From the NCBI RefSeq assembly GCF_021440515.1, contig NZ_JAKCMV010000030.1:1-64000 (forward strand): a stretch of DNA of 64,000 bases, given 5' to 3'. This DNA comes from Enterobacter asburiae. GTDB taxonomy: Bacteria > Pseudomonadota > Gammaproteobacteria > Enterobacterales > Enterobacteriaceae. This document shows, in pieces, positions 24,058 to 33,260 of the stretch. Numbering within the stretch: the stretch's first letter is position 1; every line of letters starts with the position of its first letter. The position numbers and the translations under genes are program-made. The notes under the pieces were generated by a model that made no database searches, was not told the DNA's origin, and saw only the letters and a list, made by a program, of their open reading frames with translations.

Positions 24058-24522
24058 ATGTTAATGGTGCTGGGGTTGTTCGTCTTTGAACGGCGTACGT
24101 TACCGTATCAGACAATGAAGTTTACAAAGGACTACCGCTGGGCGTCCAACGAGCGCATCGGGAAGCCCAACGCCTGGCAGTATCTGGGCGAAGGCGATAC
24201 GTCGCATACGCTGTCCGGAACGCTCTATCCAGAACTCACCGGCGGGCGGCTTTCGCTCAAGGCCATCGAGCTGATGGCGAATGAGGGGCGTGCCTGGCCG
24301 CTTATTGACGGCTCCGGCATTATCCACGGCATGTTCGTCATTGAGCAGGTGACTCATACCCATACGGATTTTTACAGCGACGGCGTGGCGAGAAAAATTG
24401 ACTTCAGCCTGTCACTGAAGCGCGTGGATGAATCGCTCATGGCGATGTTTGGCGATCTGCGCACGCAGGCGACCGAGCTGGTCACCTCCGCGCGCAGCGC
24501 TGTAGGAGGGCTGCTAAGTTGA
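24058..24522 (+). CDS. U: Tail protein gpU
   Basis: The 154-residue protein begins MLMVLGLFVFERRTLPYQTMKF, with YRWASNERIGKPNAWQYLGEGDTSHTLSGTLYPELTGG, as P2-family gpU. It is needed for tail assembly. GGAG precedes the ATG, and its stop overlaps the D start. Confidence 0.95.
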   Translation: MLMVLGLFVFERRTLPYQTMKFTKDYRWASNERIGKPNAWQYLGEGDTSHTLSGTLYPELTGGRLSLKAIELMANEGRAWPLIDGSGIIHGMFVIEQVTHTHTDFYSDGVARKIDFSLSLKRVDESLMAMFGDLRTQATELVTSARSAVGGLLS

Positions 24523-25670
24523 TCACCGAGATGAATATCCGGGCGGGTGGGAAAATGGCGCCCGATTTTATGCTTTTGCTGGGCAACCGGGACATTACGC
24601 ATAACTTCAGCAGCCGCCTGATCGATTTGTCCCTGACGGATAATCGCGGTCAGGACGCCGACGAGCTGAAGATCACGCTCGATGATTCACAGGGGATTAT
24701 CGACCTGCCCGAGCGCGGCATGTCTCTTTCGCTGTGGCTGGGATGGCAAGGTGCCGCCCTGGAGTACAAAGGCAGCTATACGGTAGACAGCATTCAGTTC
24801 ACTGGCGCACCGGACAGGCTGACGATTCAGGGGCGCAGCGCGGATTTTCGCGGCTCCTTAAATTCCCGTCGCGAGCAGTCCTGGCATGACACCACCATCG
24901 GCGAAATCGTCCAGACAATTGCCGCACGCAACGCGCTGAGCGCCAGCGTGGCGGCAGATCTCTCCTCGATTGCCGTTGAGCATATTGACCAGACCCAGGA
25001 GTCCGACGCGGTGTTTCTCACGCGTCTGGCCGAGCGTAATGGCGCATTTGCCTCCATCAAAGAGGGGAACGTGCTGTTCATGAAAGCGGGGAGCGCCCTG
25101 ACGGCCAGCGGTACGCCTGTGCCGTTGATGGTTATCGAACGCGGGGATGGCGACAACCATACGTTTTCTATCTCCGACCGTACTGCCCACACCGGCGTGA
25201 CGGCCAAATGGCTACAGACCAGCGATCCTAAAAAGCAGAACCCCAAACTGACGCTTAACCGTCAGCCAGCGCTACCCGCGCCGGGTGCCTCGCCGCACCC
25301 GAATGCCGCATCGATCTCCGGGGCAACGAATACGGCGCAGCAGCCGCAGGAGAAGCTGGCCGGGGAGGCAGGAAACGTGCTTGAACTGCCCACGGTTTAT
25401 GCCTCCGAAGCGCAGGCGCTACGGGCCGCCGAAGCGAAGTGGCGCGCCCTTCAGCGCGACGTTGTGACCTTCTCTATCAAGCTCGCCATCGGCCGGGCCG
25501 ATCTGTTTCCGGAAACGCCGGTGCGGGTGAAAGGGTTCAAACCGGTCATTGATGAGCAGCCGTGGATTATCAACAGGGTGGTTCACAACCTGAACGGTAA
25601 AGGCTTCACAACGGAGCTCCACCTTGAGCTGGACATCAAGGACGAAAATTTTACCCAGCAAAGCGATTAA
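24519..25670 (+). CDS. D: Late tail/baseplate hub protein gpD
   Basis: The 383-residue protein matches P2 gpD: FMLLLGNRDITHNFSSRLIDLSLTDNRGQDADELKITLDD, LTIQGRSADFRGSLNSRREQSWHDTTIGEIVQTIAARNAL and VKGFKPVIDEQPWIINRVVHNLNGKGFTTELHLEL. It forms the baseplate hub (gp27-like). The start may be TTG 24519 (TTGA overlap with U) or ATG 24531. It is the last tail gene. Confidence 0.95.
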   Translation: MITEMNIRAGGKMAPDFMLLLGNRDITHNFSSRLIDLSLTDNRGQDADELKITLDDSQGIIDLPERGMSLSLWLGWQGAALEYKGSYTVDSIQFTGAPDRLTIQGRSADFRGSLNSRREQSWHDTTIGEIVQTIAARNALSASVAADLSSIAVEHIDQTQESDAVFLTRLAERNGAFASIKEGNVLFMKAGSALTASGTPVPLMVIERGDGDNHTFSISDRTAHTGVTAKWLQTSDPKKQNPKLTLNRQPALPAPGASPHPNAASISGATNTAQQPQEKLAGEAGNVLELPTVYASEAQALRAAEAKWRALQRDVVTFSIKLAIGRADLFPETPVRVKGFKPVIDEQPWIINRVVHNLNGKGFTTELHLELDIKDENFTQQSD

Positions 25671-25699
25671 TCTTTCCATTTTGAGTATTTGATGTATCA

Positions 25700-25722
25700 T
25701 TAATTCACAAATAGTGAATTAA
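25700..25722. promoter_or_regulatory. Perfect palindrome just before ogr
   Basis: TTAATTCAC - AAATA - GTGAATTAA has perfect 9-base arms and lies 14 bases before the ogr start, next to TATCAT/TAAT sequences that could be a -10. It looks more like an operator over the ogr promoter than a terminator, since no T run follows. Confidence 0.6.
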
Positions 25723-25736
25723 CCGGGAGGGGTGAC

Positions 25737-25937
25737 ATGTTTCATTGTCCACAATGTAAACACTCGGCACATGCGCGCACCAGTCGCTACCTGAGTGAGA
25801 ACACCAAAGAGCGTTATCACCAGTGTACGAACGTGGATTGCAGCTGTACGTTCGTCACGATGGAGTCCGTGGAGCGTTTTATCGCCACGCCGGGCACGGC
25901 CGAACGCGCCCGAGCCTCTTCGACGGCTAACGGCTAA
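25737..25937 (+). CDS. ogr: Ogr/Delta (186 B) late-gene activator
   Basis: This is a 66-residue zinc-finger activator. Cys4, Cys7, Cys30 and Cys35 coordinate zinc (FHCPQCKHSAHARTSRYLSENTKERYHQCTNVDCSCTF). It recruits RNA polymerase to late promoters in P2/186 phages. GGGAGG precedes the ATG. Intact, so late tail genes can be activated without the head genes. The terminator follows the stop. Confidence 0.95.
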   Translation: MFHCPQCKHSAHARTSRYLSENTKERYHQCTNVDCSCTFVTMESVERFIATPGTAERARASSTANG

Positions 25938-25950
25938 CGCCACATGCGTA

Positions 25951-25977
25951 AAAAACCCGCCTGGTGCGGGTTTTTTT
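25951..25977 (+). terminator. Terminator after ogr
   Basis: AAAAACCCGC / GCGGGTTTTT with loop CTGGT and an extended T run. It ends the rightward late transcription unit before attR. Confidence 0.9.
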
Positions 25978-26036
25978 ATGGGCGTCGGGCTGGGGGATTA
26001 TCGTGAAAAATGCCGATCGCTGTGTTGAACGCTACC

Positions 26037-26081
26037 GCCATTTCATCGCCATCGCCATTTCAGGCAATAAAAAAGCCACTC
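26037..26081 (+). repeat. GCCAT/GCCAC repeats beside attR
   Basis: GCCATTT at 26037 and 26054, GCCATCG at 26048 and GCCACTC at 26075 resemble the array next to attL, pointing to the right arm of attP. The last copy lies in a small hairpin, AAGCcACTC / GAGTaGCTT (26073-26094). Confidence 0.5.
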
Positions 26082-26120
26082 GATTGAGTAGCTTAATTAT
26101 ATGAATTTAAAGCTAAAATT

Positions 26121-26196
26121 TGGTGGCCCCTGCTGGACTTGAACCAGCGACCAAGCGATTATGAGTCGCCTGCTCTAACCACTGAGCTAAGGGGCC
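26121..26196 (-). tRNA. ileX: tRNA-Ile2 (anticodon CAT, lysidine-modified)
   Basis: This is a 76-base tRNA with encoded CCA. The minus strand starts GGCCCCTTAGCTCAG, has anticodon loop ACTCATAA, and ends GGGGCCACCA. Synteny (mug on one side, yqjH/yqjI beyond the prophage) identifies ileX. CAT with this body is the AUA-reading Ile2 tRNA modified by TilS. The prophage core lies within it, and the gene is complete despite integration. Confidence 0.96.
26141..26166. repeat. attR core within ileX
   Basis: These 26 bases cover the anticodon stem, variable loop and start of the T arm of ileX and match 7196-7221 with one mismatch. Coliphage 186 uses the paralogous tRNA-Ile2 gene ileY, so the target class is expected. 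Confidence 0.85.
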
Positions 26197-26320
26197 GTGG
26201 CGGTGAATTATAAAGTAACTCCCTTCAGCAATCCAGCCATTCACTCCTGCCTGCTGATTTTATAAACAATGCATAATCAATCCTTTATACTTTACTGATG
26301 ATGCATAAACTGGAGTAAAG

Positions 26321-26827
26321 ATGATCAACGATATTCTGGCCCCTGGCCTTCGCGTAGTCTTCTGCGGTATCAATCCGGGCAAGTCTTCGGCGCACACCGG
26401 CTACCACTTTGCTCATCCTGGAAACCGCTTCTGGAAGGTGATCCATCAGGCCGGTTTCACCGACAGATTGCTCAAGCCGGAAGAGGAGCAGCATCTGCTG
26501 GATACGCGCTGCGGGATCACCATGCTGGTGGAGCGCCCCACGGTGCAGGCGAGCGAGGTGAATCTGCACGAGCTGCGCACCGGCGGGCGGGAGCTGATTA
26601 AAAAGATCGAGGACTATCAGCCTGCCGCGCTGGCGATCCTCGGCAAGCAGGCCTTCGAGCAGGCGTTTAGCCAGCGCGGGGCGCAGTGGGGCAAGCAGAG
26701 CATCAGTATCGGCGTGACGCAGGTATGGGTACTGCCAAACCCGAGCGGGCTGAACCGGGCGACGCTGGATAAGCTGGTGGAGGCGTATCGGGAACTCGAC
26801 GAGGCGCTGATGGTGCGGGGGCTTTAA
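26321..26827 (+). CDS. mug: G/U mismatch-specific DNA glycosylase Mug
   Basis: This 168-residue enzyme, same length as in E. coli, removes uracil or ethenocytosine mispaired in DNA. The catalytic and recognition segments are [27 protein letters not shown] (with catalytic Asn18) and [12 protein letters not shown]. Between ileX and rpoD as in E. coli. Confidence 0.97.
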   Translation: MINDILAPGLRVVFCGINPGKSSAHTGYHFAHPGNRFWKVIHQAGFTDRLLKPEEEQHLLDTRCGITMLVERPTVQASEVNLHELRTGGRELIKKIEDYQPAALAILGKQAFEQAFSQRGAQWGKQSISIGVTQVWVLPNPSGLNRATLDKLVEAYRELDEALMVRGL

Positions 26828-26841
26828 TCCTCTGCGGGCAG

Positions 26842-26879
26842 ATGCCCTCACCCTGGCCCTCTCCCACAGGGAGAGGGAA
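26842..26879. repeat. Intergenic CCCTCTCCC palindrome element
   Basis: CCCTCTCCC-ACA-GGGAGAGGG has perfect 9-base arms (26857-26865/26869-26877), preceded by GATGCCCTCACCCTGG. Other copies are at 50924-50960 (reverse orientation), 56149-56169 (short form) and 62276-62308. Confidence 0.85.
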
Positions 26880-26883
26880 TAAA

Positions 26884-26907
26884 AAAAGCTCCCGATTGGG
26901 AGCTTTT
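26884..26907 (-). terminator. Terminator of the rpsU-dnaG-rpoD operon
   Basis: AAAAGCTCCC / GGGAGCTTTT, loop GATT, is a perfect 10-base stem 15 bases after the rpoD stop. The symmetrical A and T runs could also serve mug on the other strand. Confidence 0.9.
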
Positions 26908-26922
26908 TCACAGCAGGACAGA

Positions 26923-28764
<1,842 letters not shown>

Positions 28765-28936
28765 AAGACGGTATCCACACTTATTCGTTTGATTGGTGTC
28801 GGCGATGGGGCTGCCAACCTTTAAAGCGAGGGCGTACTTGTATTTTTGCCGCTGCCTCTCAGTGCGGCTGCCGGGGGCTCCCCGATCGATATTCGGCACT
28901 TAAGCCGTTAAATACTTTTGTCTTTCGCTTTCTTTT

Positions 28937-30682
28937 CTATTTCTTCGCCAGTTCCTGGTTAATCATCCAGAGCTCCCGGCGCTCTTCGCTGCTTAAACCG
29001 TGTGTGCGCTCGCGAGCTATCAACTCTTCCTGGCGCAGTTCAAGCATCGAATCAAACATATGGTTGAGCGAGTCGGTGAACGTTTTTTCTGCGATATCCT
29101 TATCTGCTATATCGTCCCACATCGACAGTTTTTCAAGGGTAGCGGCCTCTTTTGTGCCGCGATAATGCTCTAAAAGTTGCCCGGTGGTCAGACCTGGTTG
29201 AGACAAACAAGTGTTGACCAGTTCTGAAAATAAGCCAAGTCCAGGCAATTTTTCGTGGTTCAAACCCGCCAGCGATGGCACTTGCGGAGCAAGTTCGGGG
29301 TTTTGCACCAGTAACCCTATCAGTATACGCATGGTTGTGCGTTTTAGCTGAGGCGCGGGGCGAACCGCACCGCTTTCAGCCAGTTTAGGCATTAAACGTT
29401 CAAGCTGGCTGTCATCCAGAATGCCGAGCTTGTTGCCTAACTCCTGACGCAGATAGATGCGCAGCGTTTCGCCGGGCACCTGGCTGATTAACGGCAGCGC
29501 CAGCGTACTGAGCTGCGCGCGCCCGTCAGGCGTACTCAAATCGACCTGCGGCATCAGGCTGTTAAACAAAAACGTGGAGAGCGGCTGAGCCTGCTCCATC
29601 CGCGCTTCAAACGCCGCTTTGCCCTCTTTACGCACCAGCGTATCCGGATCTTCACCGTCGGGCAGGAACATAAAGCGTAGCTGACGTCCGTCGGTCATAT
29701 ACGGCAGCGCGGTTTCCAGCGCGCGCCATGCTGCATCGCGTCCGGCGCGGTCGCCGTCGTAACAGCAGATGACGTTGTTGGTCACCCGGAACAGTAGCTG
29801 AATATGGTCGGCTGTCGTCGAGGTGCCCAGCGATGCTACGGCATAGTTGATGTCGTACTGCGCCAGCGCAACGACGTCCATATACCCTTCGACGACCAGA
29901 AGGCGCGGAGGTTCCGCATTATCCTGCTGCGCCTCATAAAGACCGTAAAGCTGTCGGCCCTTATGGAAAATATCGGTTTCCGGGGAGTTAAGGTATTTCG
30001 GTAGGGCATCGCCCAGCACGCGTCCACCAAAACCAATCACCCGGCCACGCTTGTCGCGAATGGGGAACATCACCCGTTCGCGGAAGCGGTCGTAGCTTCG
30101 TCCCTGGTCATTTGTGACCAGCATTCCCGCATCGATCAGGGATTTACGATCTTCGCTATTGCCGCCAAAACGCTTTAACACGTTGTCCCAGCCGGGCGGG
30201 GCGTAACCAATAGCGAAACGCGCAATAACCTCATCGCTCAGTCCGCGCTGTGTCAGATATTGACGCGCAGGCTCAGCAGCAGAGTGCTTAAGAGACTGTT
30301 GGTAAAATGAGTTCAGGCCGTCCATCAGCTGATACAGCGTCTGGCGTTGATGGCGCTCTATCTGACTTGGCCCACTGCCTGCTTCATACGGCACTTCAAG
30401 ATTGTGCATCGCGGCCAGCTCTTCGACGGTTTCAACGAACTCGAGCTTGTCGTAGTTCATTAAAAAATCGACGGCGTTACCGTGAGCGCCACAGCCGAAG
30501 CAGTGGTAAAACTGTTTTTCACCGTTTACGGTAAAAGAAGGGGTTTTTTCGTTGTGGAACGGACAGCACGCATGGTAGTTCTTGCCCTGCTTTTTCAGCT
30601 TTACCCGCGCGTCGATGAGATCGACGATGTCGGTTCTGGCAAGCAGATCATTAATGAAAACGCGTGGGATTCTTCCGGCCAT
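28937..30682 (-). CDS. dnaG: DNA primase DnaG
   Basis: This is the 581-residue primase (start ATG 30682). The zinc-binding domain has Cys40, His43, Cys61 and Cys64. The TOPRIM core contains VVEGYMDVVALAQYDINYAVASLGT and CYDGDRAGRDAA. The C-terminal helicase-binding domain ends WMINQELAKK. It makes RNA primers at the replication fork. In the gap to rpoD (28765-28936) I see no extra gene. Confidence 0.99.
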   Translation of the reverse strand: MAGRIPRVFINDLLARTDIVDLIDARVKLKKQGKNYHACCPFHNEKTPSFTVNGEKQFYHCFGCGAHGNAVDFLMNYDKLEFVETVEELAAMHNLEVPYEAGSGPSQIERHQRQTLYQLMDGLNSFYQQSLKHSAAEPARQYLTQRGLSDEVIARFAIGYAPPGWDNVLKRFGGNSEDRKSLIDAGMLVTNDQGRSYDRFRERVMFPIRDKRGRVIGFGGRVLGDALPKYLNSPETDIFHKGRQLYGLYEAQQDNAEPPRLLVVEGYMDVVALAQYDINYAVASLGTSTTADHIQLLFRVTNNVICCYDGDRAGRDAAWRALETALPYMTDGRQLRFMFLPDGEDPDTLVRKEGKAAFEARMEQAQPLSTFLFNSLMPQVDLSTPDGRAQLSTLALPLISQVPGETLRIYLRQELGNKLGILDDSQLERLMPKLAESGAVRPAPQLKRTTMRILIGLLVQNPELAPQVPSLAGLNHEKLPGLGLFSELVNTCLSQPGLTTGQLLEHYRGTKEAATLEKLSMWDDIADKDIAEKTFTDSLNHMFDSMLELRQEELIARERTHGLSSEERRELWMINQELAKK

Positions 30683-30720
30683 ATGCCCCAAAATTTTAAG
30701 CGACTTATAAACGAAAACAA

Positions 30721-30793
30721 GCCGCGCATTCCTTCCGGAAGCACGGCCTTACGACTACTACTCTGTCTGTCAATTGAGGACTGAGGTCCTCAA
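30721..30793 (-). terminator. Attenuator hairpins between rpsU and dnaG
   Basis: Two hairpins occupy the gap: an imperfect stem GCCGCGCATTCC/GGAAGCACGGC (30721-30747), and a perfect 8-base stem TTGAGGAC/GTCCTCAA with loop TGAG (30774-30793). In E. coli a weak terminator and RNA processing here lower dnaG expression relative to rpsU, so the same role is likely. Confidence 0.75.
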
Positions 30794-30797
30794 CGGA

Positions 30798-31052
<255 letters not shown>

Positions 31053-31250
31053 TCAACGCCAGCTTATTTCAAAATGGTGCGGAATTTTACTGCAAATGCT
31101 GCTGCTTTGTAAAGCACCGATGCGATTTTGAAAGGGACTTTTATAAGGGTGAGGAGTATACACGAGGCTTCTTCCTGGGGCGAACAAAGTTTTACATCAA
31201 CCCGCATTGGCCCTACACTGCGGCGGTATTGAAACGAGGTAAAACAAGTC

Positions 31251-32264
31251 ATGCGTGTACTGGGTATAGAAACATCCTGCGATGAAACCGGCATCGCGAT
31301 TTACGACGACGAAAAAGGGCTTCTGGCCAACCAACTGTATAGTCAGGTGAAATTGCACGCTGACTACGGCGGCGTGGTGCCAGAACTGGCCTCTCGTGAC
31401 CACGTGCGTAAAACCGTTCCGTTGATTCAGGCGGCGCTGAAAGAGGCCGGACTGAGCGCCAAAGAGATCGACGCCGTGGCCTATACCGCTGGCCCCGGCC
31501 TGGTGGGCGCGCTGCTGGTCGGCGCGACGGTGGGGCGTTCGCTGGCGTTTGCGTGGGATGTTCCTGCTATTCCGGTTCACCATATGGAAGGGCACCTGCT
31601 GGCACCGATGCTGGAAGATAACCCACCCGCGTTCCCGTTTGTGGCGCTGCTGGTGTCGGGCGGTCATACCCAGCTGATTAGCGTGACCGGGATCGGCAAA
31701 TACGAACTGTTGGGCGAATCCATTGACGATGCCGCCGGTGAAGCCTTCGATAAAACCGCCAAGCTGCTGGGTCTGGATTACCCTGGCGGCCCGATGCTCT
31801 CAAAAATGGCGTCGCAGGGAACGGAAGGGCGCTTTGTCTTCCCGCGTCCGATGACCGATCGTCCGGGGCTGGATTTCAGCTTCTCCGGCCTGAAAACTTT
31901 CGCGGCCAATACTATCCGCAATAATGGAAACGACGAGCAGACTCGCGCTGATATCGCCCGCGCGTTTGAAGATGCGGTGGTGGATACGCTGATGATCAAG
32001 TGCAAACGTGCGCTGGATCAGACCGGCTTTAAGCGCCTGGTGATGGCGGGCGGCGTGAGCGCTAACCGCACCCTGCGTGCGAAGCTTGCCGAGATGATGC
32101 AAAAACGTCGTGGTGAAGTGTTCTACGCGCGTCCGGAATTTTGCACCGATAACGGCGCGATGATTGCCTATGCGGGAATGGTTCGCCTGAACGCAGGGGC
32201 GACGGCGGATTTAAGCGTTTCCGTGCGTCCGCGCTGGCCGCTGGCCGAGCTGCCAGCCGCCTGA
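31251..32264 (+). CDS. tsaD: tRNA threonylcarbamoyladenosine synthase subunit TsaD
   Basis: The 337-residue protein [32 protein letters not shown] is TsaD (YgjD). With TsaB, TsaC and TsaE it makes t6A37 in tRNAs. The metal-binding HHMEGH (about 110-115), the ASKHA nucleotide-site segment SGGHTQLI and the late motif [15 protein letters not shown] are all present. Cytoplasmic and essential in E. coli. Confidence 0.99.
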   Translation: MRVLGIETSCDETGIAIYDDEKGLLANQLYSQVKLHADYGGVVPELASRDHVRKTVPLIQAALKEAGLSAKEIDAVAYTAGPGLVGALLVGATVGRSLAFAWDVPAIPVHHMEGHLLAPMLEDNPPAFPFVALLVSGGHTQLISVTGIGKYELLGESIDDAAGEAFDKTAKLLGLDYPGGPMLSKMASQGTEGRFVFPRPMTDRPGLDFSFSGLKTFAANTIRNNGNDEQTRADIARAFEDAVVDTLMIKCKRALDQTGFKRLVMAGGVSANRTLRAKLAEMMQKRRGEVFYARPEFCTDNGAMIAYAGMVRLNAGATADLSVSVRPRWPLAELPAA

Positions 32265-32285
32265 GTGTTTCGCGAAACCCGGATG

Positions 32286-32963
32286 TCAGAGTGCGATATC
32301 AAACATCCGGGTTCTGGCGAGCAGGCAGTAAAGCTGGCAGTCGTTGGTGACCCCCAGTTTCTCCATCGCCCGAATTTTATGGGCGCTCACCGTTTTAATG
32401 CTCAGATGCATTCGCAGTGATACCTGCGTCAGGGTTAGCCCTTTGCACAGCTGGCGGATCACTTCCGTTTCCCGTGGTGAAAGTAACTCCTTCTCCCCCT
32501 GAAAAAGGGTGCTCATCAACGTGCGCTCGACGTAAACCTCGCCGTCATTAACGGCCTTCAGCGTCTGATAAAGCGTCTTCTCGCAGATGCTGCGGCTAAG
32601 ATAGCCCTTCGCTCCTGCCTCCAGCGCCAGGCGAATTAGCAGCGGGTTTTTATAGGACGAAAGCACAATCACTTTCAGCGCAGGGTAGTGCTGCTTCAGC
32701 CATTTGAGCAGCGCCAGGCCGTCAAGACCGAGATGCGGGGTCTGGTGACGCTGTGCGCTAAGCGTATAGCCCAGCAGTAAAATATCGATGGTTCGATGTT
32801 CGAGGAGCGCGACCAGCTCGGAAGTCGTTGCCGCTTCTCCGCTCAGGGTCAGGTCGAGGCGCTTTTCGCCATCGAGATCCGTTGATTGCCGATCCATCAT
32901 CATGGCGTAAACGCCACGACGAATAAGCGTATGCTCATCTGCAATCGCAATTTTTACTGCCAT
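32286..32963 (-). CDS. LuxR/RcsB-like regulator with degenerate receiver
   Basis: This is a 225-residue protein. The N-terminal receiver keeps the acidic pair D9-E10 (IADEHTLIRRG). Where the phospho-accepting Asp should be (DILLLGYTLS) there is Gly65, and the conserved Lys near GYLSRS is Arg124. The LuxR helix-turn-helix (about 160-215: LSPRETEVIRQLCKGLTLTQVSLRMHLSIKTVSAHKIRAMEKLGV) is intact. It should act without classical phosphorylation, perhaps controlled by abundance or ligand. It is divergent from the secreted protease gene at 33261 and no sensor kinase is adjacent, so it may regulate that gene (inference). Confidence 0.85.
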   Translation of the reverse strand: MAVKIAIADEHTLIRRGVYAMMMDRQSTDLDGEKRLDLTLSGEAATTSELVALLEHRTIDILLLGYTLSAQRHQTPHLGLDGLALLKWLKQHYPALKVIVLSSYKNPLLIRLALEAGAKGYLSRSICEKTLYQTLKAVNDGEVYVERTLMSTLFQGEKELLSPRETEVIRQLCKGLTLTQVSLRMHLSIKTVSAHKIRAMEKLGVTNDCQLYCLLARTRMFDIAL

Positions 32964-33260
32964 CGATTTTTCTTTTTGCCTCTGGGGACGGGAATAGACG
33001 TCATTTTACCTCAGACCCTTATTTAATGGCTGAATGCGGGATATTACTTTTATAGCAAAATAAGCTTGCGTTTTTGTGCTCTCATCCATTGGTGTTTTAA
33101 TTTGGATATTTTTATCCTCGCCAGCGATTGCATTATTGAAAATTTCATTTTTTAAATTTTTAGAGAAAGTTCTCAATTAAGAAAAGAGCGCTCTTATTGG
33201 CGGCAGGTTTTTATTTAGACATGATGCAACAAGGATGTGTTTTATTGATTACCTAAAGGA
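32964..33260. promoter_or_regulatory. AT-rich divergent control region with a 12-base palindrome
   Basis: These 297 bases separate the LuxR-type regulator and the protease. AAGAGCGCTCTT (33184-33195) is a perfect palindrome in a very AT-rich context, following a GAGAAAGTTCTC inverted pair at about 33163-33174. Both could be operators. No ORF is seen. Confidence 0.6.

Larger units (their letters stand above)
7196..26166. mobile_element. 186/P2-like prophage without head genes, at ileX
   Basis: The element is bounded by a 26-base core repeat (7196-7221 and 26141-26166, one mismatch), the right copy inside tRNA-Ile2. Its order is int, cI, apl, early genes, A, tum, X, lysis genes, R, V, W, J, I, H, G, FI, FII, E/E', T, U, D, ogr, which is the 186 map. 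The block Q-P-O-N-M-L (portal, large terminase, scaffold/protease, capsid, small terminase, head completion) and S are missing. Hence it should not make infectious particles alone, but could make contractile tails. At 19 kb it is clearly shorter than the roughly 30-kb intact phage. Confidence 0.93.

Noticed and set aside
28765-28899. rpoD frame extended to 28899
   Set aside because: E. coli RpoD starts at [10 protein letters not shown], which is the ATG at 28764, giving exactly 613 residues.
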